The notes: generated by a model from the sequence alone, not told the origin. Shown: positions 7,372 to 14,110, counted from the stretch's first letter. The stretch: DNA of 17,551 nucleotides from an uncultured Butyricicoccus sp. (GCA_900547195.1 URFQ01000056.1:1-17551); one strand, 5' to 3'. Numbers and translations: made by a program.

Positions 7372-7400
7372 TTGACGGGAATGTGAATTACACATATAAT
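7372..7400 (+). promoter_or_regulatory. Sigma-A promoter of the dehydrogenase gene
   Basis: TTGACG (7372-7377) and TATAAT (7395-7400) are 17 bases apart. Transcription would begin near 7407, about 80 bases before the dehydrogenase start codon, so the repeats at 7412-7432 and 7446-7464 fall in the transcribed leader. Confidence 0.8.
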
Positions 7401-7411
7401 GAGGAAAAAGG

Positions 7412-7432
7412 TTGAGTAAAAAATCTACTCAA
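7412..7432. repeat. Inverted repeat in the dehydrogenase leader
   Basis: Perfect seven-base arms TTGAGTA and TACTCAA are separated by seven bases, just downstream of the predicted transcription start. It could be a second protein-binding site or a small mRNA hairpin; it does not match the ATGAACA motif. Confidence 0.5.
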
Positions 7433-7445
7433 AATATAGAACAAT

Positions 7446-7464
7446 ATTTCATTTAATGAACAAA
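7446..7464. promoter_or_regulatory. Second copy of the operator-like motif
   Basis: ATTTCAT-TTA-ATGAACAAA repeats the motif at 7261-7279 with a single-base deletion. It lies about 40 bases after the predicted start of dehydrogenase transcription and ends about 25 bases before the ATG, where a bound regulator could block elongation or form a loop with the other copy 185 bases away. Confidence 0.5.
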
Positions 7465-7488
7465 GGTTTTGGAGGAAAGACGCAATTT

Positions 7489-8535
7489 ATGAAAGCTGTT
7501 GTTAAGACTGAAGCCGGTTATGACCATATGGAATATATGGACATCCCGGCGCCGGAAGCCACCGGTGATCTGGTTCAGATCAAGCTTGCATATTCAGGCA
7601 TCTGCGGCACTGACCTGCACGCCTTTCAGGGGACGTACGCGAGCACAAAGCCGCCGGTCGTGCTTGGCCACGAATTCTCCGGCGTGGTCACCGCGGTTGG
7701 ACCGGATGTAAAGCGCATTAAAGTGGGCGACCGTGTCACCAGCGAGACCACCTACCAGACCTGCGGCGAATGCCCGATGTGCAAATCCAAGGATTATAAC
7801 CTGTGCGGCAACCGCAAGGGCATTGGCACCCAGATCAATGGCTCCATGGCCGAATATCTGGTCAGCCGTGAGGAGAGCGTGCACGTACTGCCTGATAATG
7901 TAAGCCTGCTGTCAGCGGCGCTGACCGAGCCGCTGGCCTGCGGTGTGCATGCGACCATCGAAAAGGGCGGCGTGCAGCCGGGTGATGTGTGCGTCGTATT
8001 TGGTGCAGGTGCAATCGGACAGATGGTCATGCAGGTGGCCAAGAGTCAGGGAGCGACGGTCATTGTTGCCGGCTTGACCCATGATGCTGAGCGATTTGAG
8101 ATCGCGATGAGTGCGGGCGCGGACCGCTGCGTCGACCAGATGACCGAAGACCTAAAGGCCATTGTCATGGAAATGACCAACGGCGTGGGCGCGGACAAGT
8201 GCTTTGAGTGCTCGGGCGCGGTACCCGCCGCCAACAAGGCGCTTGAAATCGTGCGCCGCAAGGGTATGGTCGTGCAGATGGGTGTGTTCCCGGAGTCCCA
8301 CGAGAGCATCTGGACCGACCTGATCTTACACAAGGAGATTGTTTATGTTGGCTCGCGCAGCCAGAAGCCATCCTCGTGGGTCAAGTCTCTCAAGCTGCTC
8401 GCGGCCGGCACGGTTGTGCCGGAGAAAATCGTTACATCACTCGATCCGCTGGAAAAGTGGCGCGACGGTTTTGATAAGATGATCCGCGGCGAAGGCGCGA
8501 AGGGCGTTATCGTACTCGATGACACGCTCAAATAA
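7489..8535 (+). CDS. Zinc-dependent alcohol dehydrogenase, polyol (phosphate) dehydrogenase type
   Basis: A 348-residue medium-chain dehydrogenase of the sorbitol/threonine/galactitol-phosphate dehydrogenase group. Catalytic zinc residues are C39 (GICGTD), H61-E62 (GHEF) and a Glu in TEPLACG near 152. The structural zinc cysteines are C92, C95, C98 and C106. The Rossmann motif GAGAIG is near residue 175. In NAD-specific relatives the end of the second strand carries an Asp (VxxD); here it reads VAGLTHD, so cofactor choice is unclear. The frame is open from 7456, but the ATG at 7489 is chosen because GGAGG sits nine bases or so upstream and MKAVVKTE is the normal N-terminus. It stands alone between divergent promoters and a convergent terminator. 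With a galactitol-type PTS nearby, oxidation of an imported polyol phosphate to a ketose phosphate is the likely role. Confidence 0.92.
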   Translation: MKAVVKTEAGYDHMEYMDIPAPEATGDLVQIKLAYSGICGTDLHAFQGTYASTKPPVVLGHEFSGVVTAVGPDVKRIKVGDRVTSETTYQTCGECPMCKSKDYNLCGNRKGIGTQINGSMAEYLVSREESVHVLPDNVSLLSAALTEPLACGVHATIEKGGVQPGDVCVVFGAGAIGQMVMQVAKSQGATVIVAGLTHDAERFEIAMSAGADRCVDQMTEDLKAIVMEMTNGVGADKCFECSGAVPAANKALEIVRRKGMVVQMGVFPESHESIWTDLILHKEIVYVGSRSQKPSSWVKSLKLLAAGTVVPEKIVTSLDPLEKWRDGFDKMIRGEGAKGVIVLDDTLK

Positions 8536-8560
8536 AAAAGCAGGGACTTTAAGTCCCTGC
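8534..8560 (-). terminator. Intrinsic terminator between convergent dehydrogenase and regulator genes
   Basis: GCAGGGACT and AGTCCCTGC form a perfect stem with a three-base loop. On the minus strand it is followed by six T and then ATTT, a strong terminator for the regulator gene. On the plus strand no T-run follows, so for the dehydrogenase it would act only weakly. Confidence 0.85.
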
Positions 8561-8573
8561 CCGGAAATTGCAT

Positions 8574-9530
8574 TTAATCCTTGAAAGGAATGCCTTCGAG
8601 TTTGAGCATGCGCTTTGCAAGCGGCTCGTCCACGATTAGCGTGTTGAGATAATGTCCGTGCACCGCAGCGAGCGTGCACGTGGCCTTTTCGGCACTGGCG
8701 TTCACGCCAATCGACCACGATGGATACCGCATGACCTCAAGCGGCGCGGAAATTACATATCGCCCATCAAGCTGCACCTCGCAACCGTTGATATCAAACA
8801 TGCGGCCGAGCAGGCTGGACACCGCGCCGCGGCGCATCAGCTCGGCACGATCGGCCTCGCTGTAGCAGCCGGACTGATAAAGCGAGCCGTTCGGATCGTC
8901 GAGCGAGCCGATACCGGTCAACACGATGTCCACGGAAAGCGCTTTTTTAAGTGTGGTTTCGATTTGCGGTTCGGCCACCAGATAGGAATATACCAGCTCG
9001 CTGTCTACATAGACCGGCGCATAGATGTTGGAATAGGTGCCATTCACCTTCTTGGAAAGACGCAAGGCCAGTTCCAAACCATCAACCCGAGGGTTGCCGG
9101 TACCCAGACAGCCGACCATCTGCACTACATTCACGTTGTAGTAGTCGCTAGGCTCCATGACGTCGCATAGCGCTTCGAGCGCGCGGCCCCAGGAGATGCC
9201 GATAGACATATTGTTGTCCAGCACGGTTTTCAGAAAATGTACCGCGCACTTCGCACATCGGACGAGGGCTTTGTCAAAGTCGTATTCCCCGGCAATAACG
9301 ATTGCGTCGCGCAGGCCGAAGGCGGTGCGCAGCGCGTAGGAAAGCTGCGGGTGCTTGGTGATTGGGCTGTGAACGATGATTTCAACCACGCCGGTCTCCT
9401 TGGCCTCGTCTAGCAGGCGCGAAATGGTCGGACGAGAGATCCCCATCATTTTGCTGATCTCTTGTTGGCTGAGACCTTGCTGATAATATAACTCGGCGAT
9501 ACGCACGAGTAAATCAATGCGGTTATCCAC
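8574..9530 (-). CDS. SorC/DeoR-type sugar-binding transcriptional regulator
   Basis: A 318-residue regulator with an N-terminal helix-turn-helix (residues 20-40, LSQQEISKMMGISRPTISRLL) and a C-terminal sugar-phosphate-binding domain of the SorC family (GISWGRALEAL near 110, VDIVLTGIGSL near 220). Such proteins are usually tetramers whose DNA binding is changed by a phosphorylated sugar. The frame is open from 9629, but the GTG at 9528-9530 is the better start: AAAGGAG lies seven bases upstream and the protein then has the family's usual N-terminus and length. Its promoter (9585-9613) carries a perfect 18-base palindrome just after the predicted start, implying autorepression. It lies between the dehydrogenase and the PTS operon and is the obvious candidate to control both and the transketolase operon. 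Confidence 0.93.
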   Translation of the reverse strand: MDNRIDLLVRIAELYYQQGLSQQEISKMMGISRPTISRLLDEAKETGVVEIIVHSPITKHPQLSYALRTAFGLRDAIVIAGEYDFDKALVRCAKCAVHFLKTVLDNNMSIGISWGRALEALCDVMEPSDYYNVNVVQMVGCLGTGNPRVDGLELALRLSKKVNGTYSNIYAPVYVDSELVYSYLVAEPQIETTLKKALSVDIVLTGIGSLDDPNGSLYQSGCYSEADRAELMRRGAVSSLLGRMFDINGCEVQLDGRYVISAPLEVMRYPSWSIGVNASAEKATCTLAAVHGHYLNTLIVDEPLAKRMLKLEGIPFKD

Positions 9531-9558
9531 GACAAGACTCCTTTCAAATGAAAACACG

Positions 9559-9576
9559 GATGAACAAATGTTCATC
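9559..9576. promoter_or_regulatory. Palindromic operator, probable SorC-family site
   Basis: GATGAACA-AA-TGTTCATC is a perfect inverted repeat with eight-base arms. It covers about +2 to +19 of the predicted regulator transcript and lies about 80-100 bases upstream of the PTS transcription start. The ATGAACA half-site recurs at 7272 and 7457 in front of the other units of the locus. Confidence 0.75.
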
Positions 9577-9584
9577 ACAACTAC

Positions 9585-9613
9585 AGTATATCTCATTTTT
9601 AAGAGACTGTCAA
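9585..9613 (-). promoter_or_regulatory. Sigma-A promoter of the SorC regulator gene
   Basis: On the minus strand TTGACA (9608-9613) and TATACT (9585-9590) are separated by 17 bases. The -35 lies ten bases from the -35 of the divergent PTS promoter, so the two promoters may compete for RNA polymerase. Confidence 0.85.
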
Positions 9614-9622
9614 TCAAAAGCC

Positions 9623-9651
9623 TTGACAAACGCTAACGCAGCAAATATACT
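9623..9651 (+). promoter_or_regulatory. Sigma-A promoter of the PTS operon
   Basis: TTGACA (9623-9628) and TATACT (9646-9651) are 17 bases apart. Transcription would begin near 9658, about 30 bases before the HPr start codon. The -10 sequence is the same as in the divergent regulator promoter. No full operator overlaps it; the nearest palindrome is upstream at 9559-9576. Confidence 0.85.
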
Positions 9652-9688
9652 AATACCTATCGATGTAATAGGAATTTGGAGGAAACCT

Positions 9689-9949
9689 ATGTTTAGTCAG
9701 CAATTTGTTGTAAAAAACCCCACGGGGCTGCATGCCCGCCCGGCCAGCCAGCTGGCCAAGCTGTGCAAGAGTTTGCCGGACGAGGTGCGCCTGATTACCG
9801 AAAAGGGTGCGGTCAATCCCAAAAATGTACTTGGAATTTTGACTGCTGGTCTGAAAAACGGTTCGCAGTTTACAGTTCAGGTAAAGGGAGAAAGCGAACA
9901 GGACTCCGGCCGTCAGATCATGGAGTTTTTGGAAGGCCTGTCTGAGTGA
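9689..9949 (+). CDS. HPr-like phosphocarrier protein, locus-specific
   Basis: An 86-residue HPr-family protein that passes phosphate from Enzyme I to EIIA. The active-site His15 is present in NPTGLHARPA. The regulatory position 46, a serine in Gram-positive HPr and the target of HPr kinase, is Asn here: the segment reads VNPKNVLG where B. subtilis HPr has VNLKSIMG. The protein should thus transfer phosphate but escape Ser46 phosphorylation and CcpA co-repressor duty. The frame is open from 9548, but the ATG at 9689 is chosen for GGAGG upstream and the normal family length. It is the first gene of the PTS operon, 12 bases before EIIA. No Enzyme I gene is in the window, so a general Enzyme I must supply it. 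Confidence 0.93.
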   Translation: MFSQQFVVKNPTGLHARPASQLAKLCKSLPDEVRLITEKGAVNPKNVLGILTAGLKNGSQFTVQVKGESEQDSGRQIMEFLEGLSE

Positions 9950-9961
9950 GGAGGAAAAACT

Positions 9962-10420
9962 ATGGAACAAGCAACATTTCGTGAGCTGATCCTACGGGAT
10001 GTGGACGCGAAGGACGCGGAAGACGCGATCCGTCAGGTTGGTCAGCGCTTTTATGCAGAGGGCTTTGTCAAGGATACCTATATCGATGCGGTCGTTGCGC
10101 GCGAAAAGGCATACGCGACCGGCCTGCAGCTCGAGGAAATTGCAGTTGCCATGCCGCACACTGACCCGCGGCATGTCAACCGTGCGGGGGTATGCATTGC
10201 ACAGCTGAAGCATCCGGTCACATTTGAGCACATGGGCGACCCGGATACCAAGGTCGAGGCGGAAATGCTGTTTATGATGGCAATTAAAAGCCCGGACGAG
10301 CAGGTCGAGCTGCTGCAAAAGGTGCTCGGCGTGTTCCAGCAGCCTGAAGTTGTCGCCGCATTCCGCTCCGCAAAGAGCGAGGACGAGCTTTATGAAGCTG
10401 CTCAGAAGTATATCGGTTAA
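9962..10420 (+). CDS. PTS EIIA component, fructose/mannitol/galactitol type
   Basis: A 152-residue PTS EIIA of the fructose-mannitol fold, as in GatA. The phosphorylated histidine is H66 in AVAMPHTD. The surrounding GLQLEEIAVAMPH and the C-terminal helix pattern are as in GatA-like proteins of about 150 residues. It takes phosphate from the HPr encoded immediately upstream and gives it to the EIIB encoded next. GAGGAGG precedes the ATG. A perfect hairpin follows the stop codon, between this gene and EIIB. Substrate specificity resides in EIIC, so the galactitol label is only a family name here. Confidence 0.92.
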   Translation: MEQATFRELILRDVDAKDAEDAIRQVGQRFYAEGFVKDTYIDAVVAREKAYATGLQLEEIAVAMPHTDPRHVNRAGVCIAQLKHPVTFEHMGDPDTKVEAEMLFMMAIKSPDEQVELLQKVLGVFQQPEVVAAFRSAKSEDELYEAAQKYIG

Positions 10421-10422
10421 TA

Positions 10423-10443
10423 CGAAACCAAATGTTGGTTTCG
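10423..10443 (+). repeat. Intercistronic hairpin between EIIA and EIIB
   Basis: CGAAACCAA-ATG-TTGGTTTCG is a perfect nine-base stem with a three-base loop, three bases after the EIIA stop. The following CTTATTGATTCATTTTA is only moderately T-rich, so it is more likely an RNA processing or stability element, or a leaky terminator, than a full stop. Confidence 0.65.
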
Positions 10444-10474
10444 CTTATTGATTCATTTTAAGGAGGACTTAGTT

Positions 10475-10765
10475 ATGAAAACCTGTAACATCCTGTGCGT
10501 ATGCGGCTCCGGTACAGTCAGTTCAGCCATGGTGGCTGGAAAGCTCAAGGAAAAGCTGAAGGAAAAGGGCTGGGACGCTTCGATGGTCGAGGCCAGCCCG
10601 AACAGCATTGCTTCGACGATTGCTGGTAAGAAGTTCAATCTGATTGCCTGCGTCAGCCCAGTATATGAAGATTTCGGTGTTCCGAAGGTCAAGGCTGTCG
10701 GCATGCTGACCGGTCTGGCTGAGGATAAGGTCGTCCAGGACTGCCTGAAGGTTCTGGAAGGCTGA
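10475..10765 (+). CDS. PTS EIIB component, galactitol type
   Basis: A 96-residue cytoplasmic PTS EIIB. The phosphocysteine is C10 in the P-loop CGSGTVSSAM, the arrangement of GatB-family proteins. The length is normal for the family. The frame is open from 10448, but the ATG at 10475 has AAGGAGG seven bases upstream and places the P-loop correctly. It accepts phosphate from EIIA and donates it to the sugar moving through EIIC. Hairpins lie both before and after the gene, which may adjust the ratio of the three PTS components. Confidence 0.93.
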   Translation: MKTCNILCVCGSGTVSSAMVAGKLKEKLKEKGWDASMVEASPNSIASTIAGKKFNLIACVSPVYEDFGVPKVKAVGMLTGLAEDKVVQDCLKVLEG

Positions 10766-10767
10766 TT

Positions 10768-10783
10768 GCTGCGCTTCCGCAGC
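10768..10783 (+). repeat. Intercistronic hairpin between EIIB and EIIC
   Basis: GCTGCG-CTTC-CGCAGC forms a six-base GC stem with a tetraloop directly after the EIIB stop codon. No T-run follows it immediately. The 86-base gap to EIIC contains no gene and no good promoter. Confidence 0.5.
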
Positions 10784-10851
10784 GCGGGAGCTCTCTTATT
10801 GTGGTTCGTCTCAATATTTTGAACAGAAAAGAGAAAAAGGGGGATACCTAA

Positions 10852-12264
10852 ATGGCAAGCTTCTTTCAAACGTTAAGTGATATTTTCGGCGCGTTCGGCG
10901 CTGCGGTCTTTGTGCCAGTCATGCTCTTTATCATTGCAAAGTGCATGGGCGTTTCAGGTAAGAAGGCTTTCAACTCGGCGCTGCTGTGCGCCGTCGGTTT
11001 GACCGGCTTTAACCTGGTCATCAACAGCTACTCGGCAATCATCGCGCCGGTCGTAAACCAGATGGTTACCAACGCGGGCGTTAATCTGCCGGCACTGGAT
11101 ACCGGCTGGCAGTCGGTATCAGTCATCGCGTACTCCACCAAGGTCGGCCTGATCTTCATCGGTGTGGCCATCGTGCTACAGCTGGTGCTGTTCTTCCTCA
11201 AATGGACCAACGTATTCATGGCGTCCGACCTGTGGAACAACTATTCCTTCATGGTTTGGGGCTCCATGCTGTACGCGCTGACGGGCAGTATGATGCTGGC
11301 AATGGGCCTGATGGTCACCCAGCTGCTTTATATCCTGCTGTTCTCTGAGGCGTGCGCAAAGCGCTGGTCTACCTATTATGAGTATGACAACTGCTGTATG
11401 ACCGCCCCTCATCATCTGGAGAGCCTTCCGTTCGCAGTTTTCATGAACTGGTTGCTCGGCAAGATCGGCTTTAACAAGATAAAACTCAACGCGCAGACCC
11501 TGCAGAAAAAGCTGGGTATCCTCGGCGAACCCATGTTCATCGGCCTGGTTGTCGGCGCGCTGATCGGTATCATCGGGAACTTTAACGCTCTGGCCGGCGA
11601 GGGTGCGCTGGCTGCGTGGGGCACAGTTTCCTCCGCGGCAGTTTCCACCGCAGCAATCATGGCGGTATTCCCCAAGGTCGCCGGTATCTTCGCCGGCGCG
11701 TTCACCACGCTGACCGACGCCTATAAGTCGAAGGCTGCCAAGTCCGGCGAGGGCCGCGAGTGGTATCTGTCCGTGAACGATGCCTGCGGTTACGGCGAGC
11801 CCAATACGCTGGTTACCGGTATCCTCCTGATTCCGATCATGCTGGCGCTGGCGTTCGTCCTGCCCGGCAACACCATTCTCCCCATGGCCGACCTGTGCGC
11901 GCTGCCGTACATGGTTGAGGTATTTGTCTGCGTTTCCAACGGCAATATTGCCAAGAGCCTCGTTTCCGGCGCGATTTGGTTCTCGCTTGGCCTGGTAATC
12001 GCCTCTGCGCTTGCACCGACCTTTACTCAGGTTGCCGTAGACGCCGGCTTCCAGCTGGCACAGGAGGGCGTTTACATCATGAGTTTCGGTATCATGTGCC
12101 ATCCGCTGATTGCGGGCCTGTTCTATGCGTTCTGGTCCAAAAATCCGATTATAATCGGCGCAATCGTTGTGTTGTACTTTGTAATGTACTTTGTGTTTAA
12201 AAAGAACAAGGAGCGTTTTGTAAACTACCTTGAAAGTTCTGCTGCCGCGTATTCGGCATATTGA
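10852..12264 (+). CDS. PTS EIIC permease, galactitol family
   Basis: A 470-residue integral membrane protein, the transport channel of the GatC-type PTS. Hydrophobic helices are distributed along the chain, for example residues 13-30, 40-60, 98-117, 135-160, 223-245, 258-285, 323-345, 375-395 and 430-450. The GYGEPNT segment near residue 320 resembles the conserved GEP of PTS permeases, and HHLESLPF near 190 lies in a cytoplasmic loop. The start ATG is preceded by AGGGGG. It follows EIIB after 86 bases and is followed by a hairpin and the hydroxyacid dehydrogenase. It should import and phosphorylate the substrate together with EIIA and EIIB. A polyol (hexitol or pentitol) is the usual substrate class of this family, but the specific one cannot be read here. 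Confidence 0.93.
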   Translation: MASFFQTLSDIFGAFGAAVFVPVMLFIIAKCMGVSGKKAFNSALLCAVGLTGFNLVINSYSAIIAPVVNQMVTNAGVNLPALDTGWQSVSVIAYSTKVGLIFIGVAIVLQLVLFFLKWTNVFMASDLWNNYSFMVWGSMLYALTGSMMLAMGLMVTQLLYILLFSEACAKRWSTYYEYDNCCMTAPHHLESLPFAVFMNWLLGKIGFNKIKLNAQTLQKKLGILGEPMFIGLVVGALIGIIGNFNALAGEGALAAWGTVSSAAVSTAAIMAVFPKVAGIFAGAFTTLTDAYKSKAAKSGEGREWYLSVNDACGYGEPNTLVTGILLIPIMLALAFVLPGNTILPMADLCALPYMVEVFVCVSNGNIAKSLVSGAIWFSLGLVIASALAPTFTQVAVDAGFQLAQEGVYIMSFGIMCHPLIAGLFYAFWSKNPIIIGAIVVLYFVMYFVFKKNKERFVNYLESSAAAYSAY

Positions 12265-12300
12265 TTTTTGGAAACTGGCGGCAATTTGAAAAAAGCGGGT

Positions 12301-12333
12301 CGGCTGCTGCTGCGTTCTATGCGGCAGCAGCCG
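12301..12333 (+). repeat. Intercistronic hairpin between EIIC and hydroxyacid dehydrogenase
   Basis: CGGCTGCTGC (12301-12310) pairs with GCAGCAGCCG (12324-12333), a ten-base GC-rich stem. A run of A precedes it, but the following bases (ATTTGCTTCC) are only weakly T-rich. It may reduce read-through from the PTS genes into the enzymes or protect the upstream RNA. Confidence 0.55.
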
Positions 12334-12364
12334 ATTTGCTTCCTGGAAAGAAAGGTTGACAAGG

Positions 12365-13447
12365 ATGGATTTTACAAAAATACCGCAGAAGATCGTGTTG
12401 GTCGGCGATGCGTTCGTATCCGCGGATACGATGGAGCAGGCTGTGCAATCGAGTGCGCTGTGTTGCGGAGAGATTACAAAGCTGATGTGGGGCTCGGCCG
12501 ACAAGCAGGAATTCACCGCGCGCCAGCTGAAGCTGGAGCGGAACGGACCGGAGTCCGTCTCGTATGCAGACGGACTGGACGAGGCGATCGCGGACGCGGA
12601 GGTACTGATGGTACATTTTAACCCGGTGCCGCGCGCGCTGCTCGATAAGGCGAAAAATCTGAAGCTCATCCTGACCTGCCGCGGCGGACTCGAACACATC
12701 GATCTTGCAGCGGCGAGCGAGCGGAACATTCCGGTTTTAAATGTTATCCGTAACGCTGAGCCGGTCGCGGATTTTGCGCTCGGCATGATGCTGTGTCTGA
12801 CGCGCGACATCGCATTGTCCCACTGCAAGATGCGCGAAGGTGTATGGAGCAAGACCTTCTACAATTCGGAGTTCCTGATGACGATGTCCAGCCACACGAT
12901 CGCACTGGCTGGCATTGGCAACGTGGGCGCGGCGCTCGCGCGGCGGCTGTTGGCGCTGGGCGTGCCGGTCATTGCTTATGATGCGTATACTAGTTTGGAA
13001 AAGCTGAAAAAGGCTGGATTGGATGCAATCGAACTGGTCGATTCACTTGAAACGCTGTTTGAACGCGGCGATATCGTTTCGCTGCACCTGCGCCTGACGC
13101 CAGAGACCGAGCGCATGATTGGTATGCAATATTTTTCGCGCATGAAAAAGACCGCATACTTCATTAACACCGCGCGCGGTGGGCTGGTCGATCAGCCTGC
13201 GTTGGCCGAGGCGCTGCAAAAGGGCTGCATGGCAGGTGCTGCACTCGATGTATACGACAGCGAACCGCTTGCTGCGGACGATCCGCTGCTTACGATGGAC
13301 AACGTGCTGCTCACTCCGCATATCGCGGGCACTACGGTCGATGCGATTCCGCGGGCGCCGTTCCTGCTTATGCGTGAGGTTGATCGGTTTTTGGAGAGCG
13401 GCGTCACCGATCGCGTGGTCAATCATAGTTCCGTTGCGCTGGATTAA
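12365..13447 (+). CDS. NAD-dependent D-2-hydroxyacid dehydrogenase family protein
   Basis: A 360-residue oxidoreductase of the D-isomer 2-hydroxyacid dehydrogenase family (phosphoglycerate dehydrogenase-like). The Rossmann motif reads GIGNVG with Asp in VIAYD downstream, favouring NAD. The catalytic set is R271 (NTARGG), E300 (DVYDSEP) and H319 (TPHIAG). An N-terminal extension of about 60 residues before the usual substrate domain (MDFTKIPQKIVLVGDAF) is longer than in the simplest members. The frame opens at a TTG at 12356, but the ATG at 12365 is preferred, with AAAGG about ten bases upstream. It lies after the PTS genes and 18 bases before a class II aldolase, so it probably acts on an intermediate of the same route, reducing a 2-keto acid or oxidising a 2-hydroxy acid. 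The substrate is unknown. Confidence 0.92.
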   Translation: MDFTKIPQKIVLVGDAFVSADTMEQAVQSSALCCGEITKLMWGSADKQEFTARQLKLERNGPESVSYADGLDEAIADAEVLMVHFNPVPRALLDKAKNLKLILTCRGGLEHIDLAAASERNIPVLNVIRNAEPVADFALGMMLCLTRDIALSHCKMREGVWSKTFYNSEFLMTMSSHTIALAGIGNVGAALARRLLALGVPVIAYDAYTSLEKLKKAGLDAIELVDSLETLFERGDIVSLHLRLTPETERMIGMQYFSRMKKTAYFINTARGGLVDQPALAEALQKGCMAGAALDVYDSEPLAADDPLLTMDNVLLTPHIAGTTVDAIPRAPFLLMREVDRFLESGVTDRVVNHSSVALD

Positions 13448-13465
13448 AGAAAGGAAGAACTGCCA

Positions 13466-14110
13466 ATGCTGCTGCAAGAGGAAAGGGAGCTTATTGTTGA
13501 ATACGGTAAGGAAATGCTGGACCGCGGTTTGACGGCCGGCACATTCGGCAATCTGAGTATTTATAATGAAAAGGAAAACCTGTTCGCCATCAGCCCGAGC
13601 GGTATGAACTATTTTAAGACCGGCCCGGAAGACGTGGTTGTCATGACCGTAGACGGCGAAAAAGTGGACGGCGACCGCAAGCCCTCGAGCGAGGTGGATA
13701 TGCACCGTATTTTTTACCAGAAGCGTCCGGGTATCAAATCGGTTGTGCATACCCATCCGCGCTATGCGACCACACTGGCCTGCCTGGGCTGGGGCATCCC
13801 GCCGCTGCATTATTTGGTCGCATATTCGGGCCGTGAGGTGCCGTGCACGCCCTATGTACAGTTTGGCACCTATGAGCTGGCGCAGGCCGCGTATGACGCC
13901 ATGGGGGATTGTTATGCCTGCATCCTTGGCAACCACGGCCTGCTGTGCTGCGGCCGCAATATCGGCTATACCATGGACGTGGCTGAGCAAATCGAATTTT
14001 GCGCACAGCTGTATTATAATGTGCGTGCGGCCGGGCTGGAGCCCAATCTGCTGACAGACGAGCAGATTGGCGTGGTGCTGGAATCGTTCCAGGGTTATCG
14101 GCAAAAATAA
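13466..14110 (+). CDS. Class II aldolase, FucA-like (catalytic Glu present)
   Basis: A 214-residue zinc aldolase of the class II aldolase/adducin family. Zinc ligands are H95 and H97 (HTHP) and H157 (GNHG). SPSG (43-46) and KPSSE (72-76) form the phosphate and acid sites; E76 corresponds to the catalytic Glu73 of E. coli L-fuculose-1-phosphate aldolase. The length matches FucA (about 215). GGAAG precedes the ATG. It is the sixth gene of the PTS operon, between the hydroxyacid dehydrogenase and a small membrane protein. It would be expected to cleave a ketose 1-phosphate to dihydroxyacetone phosphate and an aldehyde, or an analogous hydroxy-keto compound. It differs clearly from the family member at 3885-4577, which has Asp at the acid position. 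Confidence 0.9.
   Translation: MLLQEERELIVEYGKEMLDRGLTAGTFGNLSIYNEKENLFAISPSGMNYFKTGPEDVVVMTVDGEKVDGDRKPSSEVDMHRIFYQKRPGIKSVVHTHPRYATTLACLGWGIPPLHYLVAYSGREVPCTPYVQFGTYELAQAAYDAMGDCYACILGNHGLLCCGRNIGYTMDVAEQIEFCAQLYYNVRAAGLEPNLLTDEQIGVVLESFQGYRQK

Larger units (their letters stand above)
7156..7488. other. Divergent promoter region between transketolase and dehydrogenase units
   Basis: This AT-rich 333-base region has no gene. It holds the minus-strand promoter of the transketolase operon (7258-7286), the plus-strand promoter of the dehydrogenase (7372-7400), an inverted repeat (7412-7432) and two copies of a near-identical 18-base motif (7261-7279 and 7446-7463) containing ATGAACA. The arrangement fits coordinated control of both units by one regulator. 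Confidence 0.75.

Noticed and set aside
9623..9640. Possible catabolite-responsive (cre) site over the PTS -35
   Set aside because: TTGACAAACGCTAACG resembles the consensus but has an extra base between the TG and the CG core, so it does not fit.
11176..12852. 558-codon open frame on the minus strand
   Set aside because: It is antisense to the EIIC permease and the hydroxyacid dehydrogenase, is rich in His/Gln/Arg, has no domain and no ribosome site.
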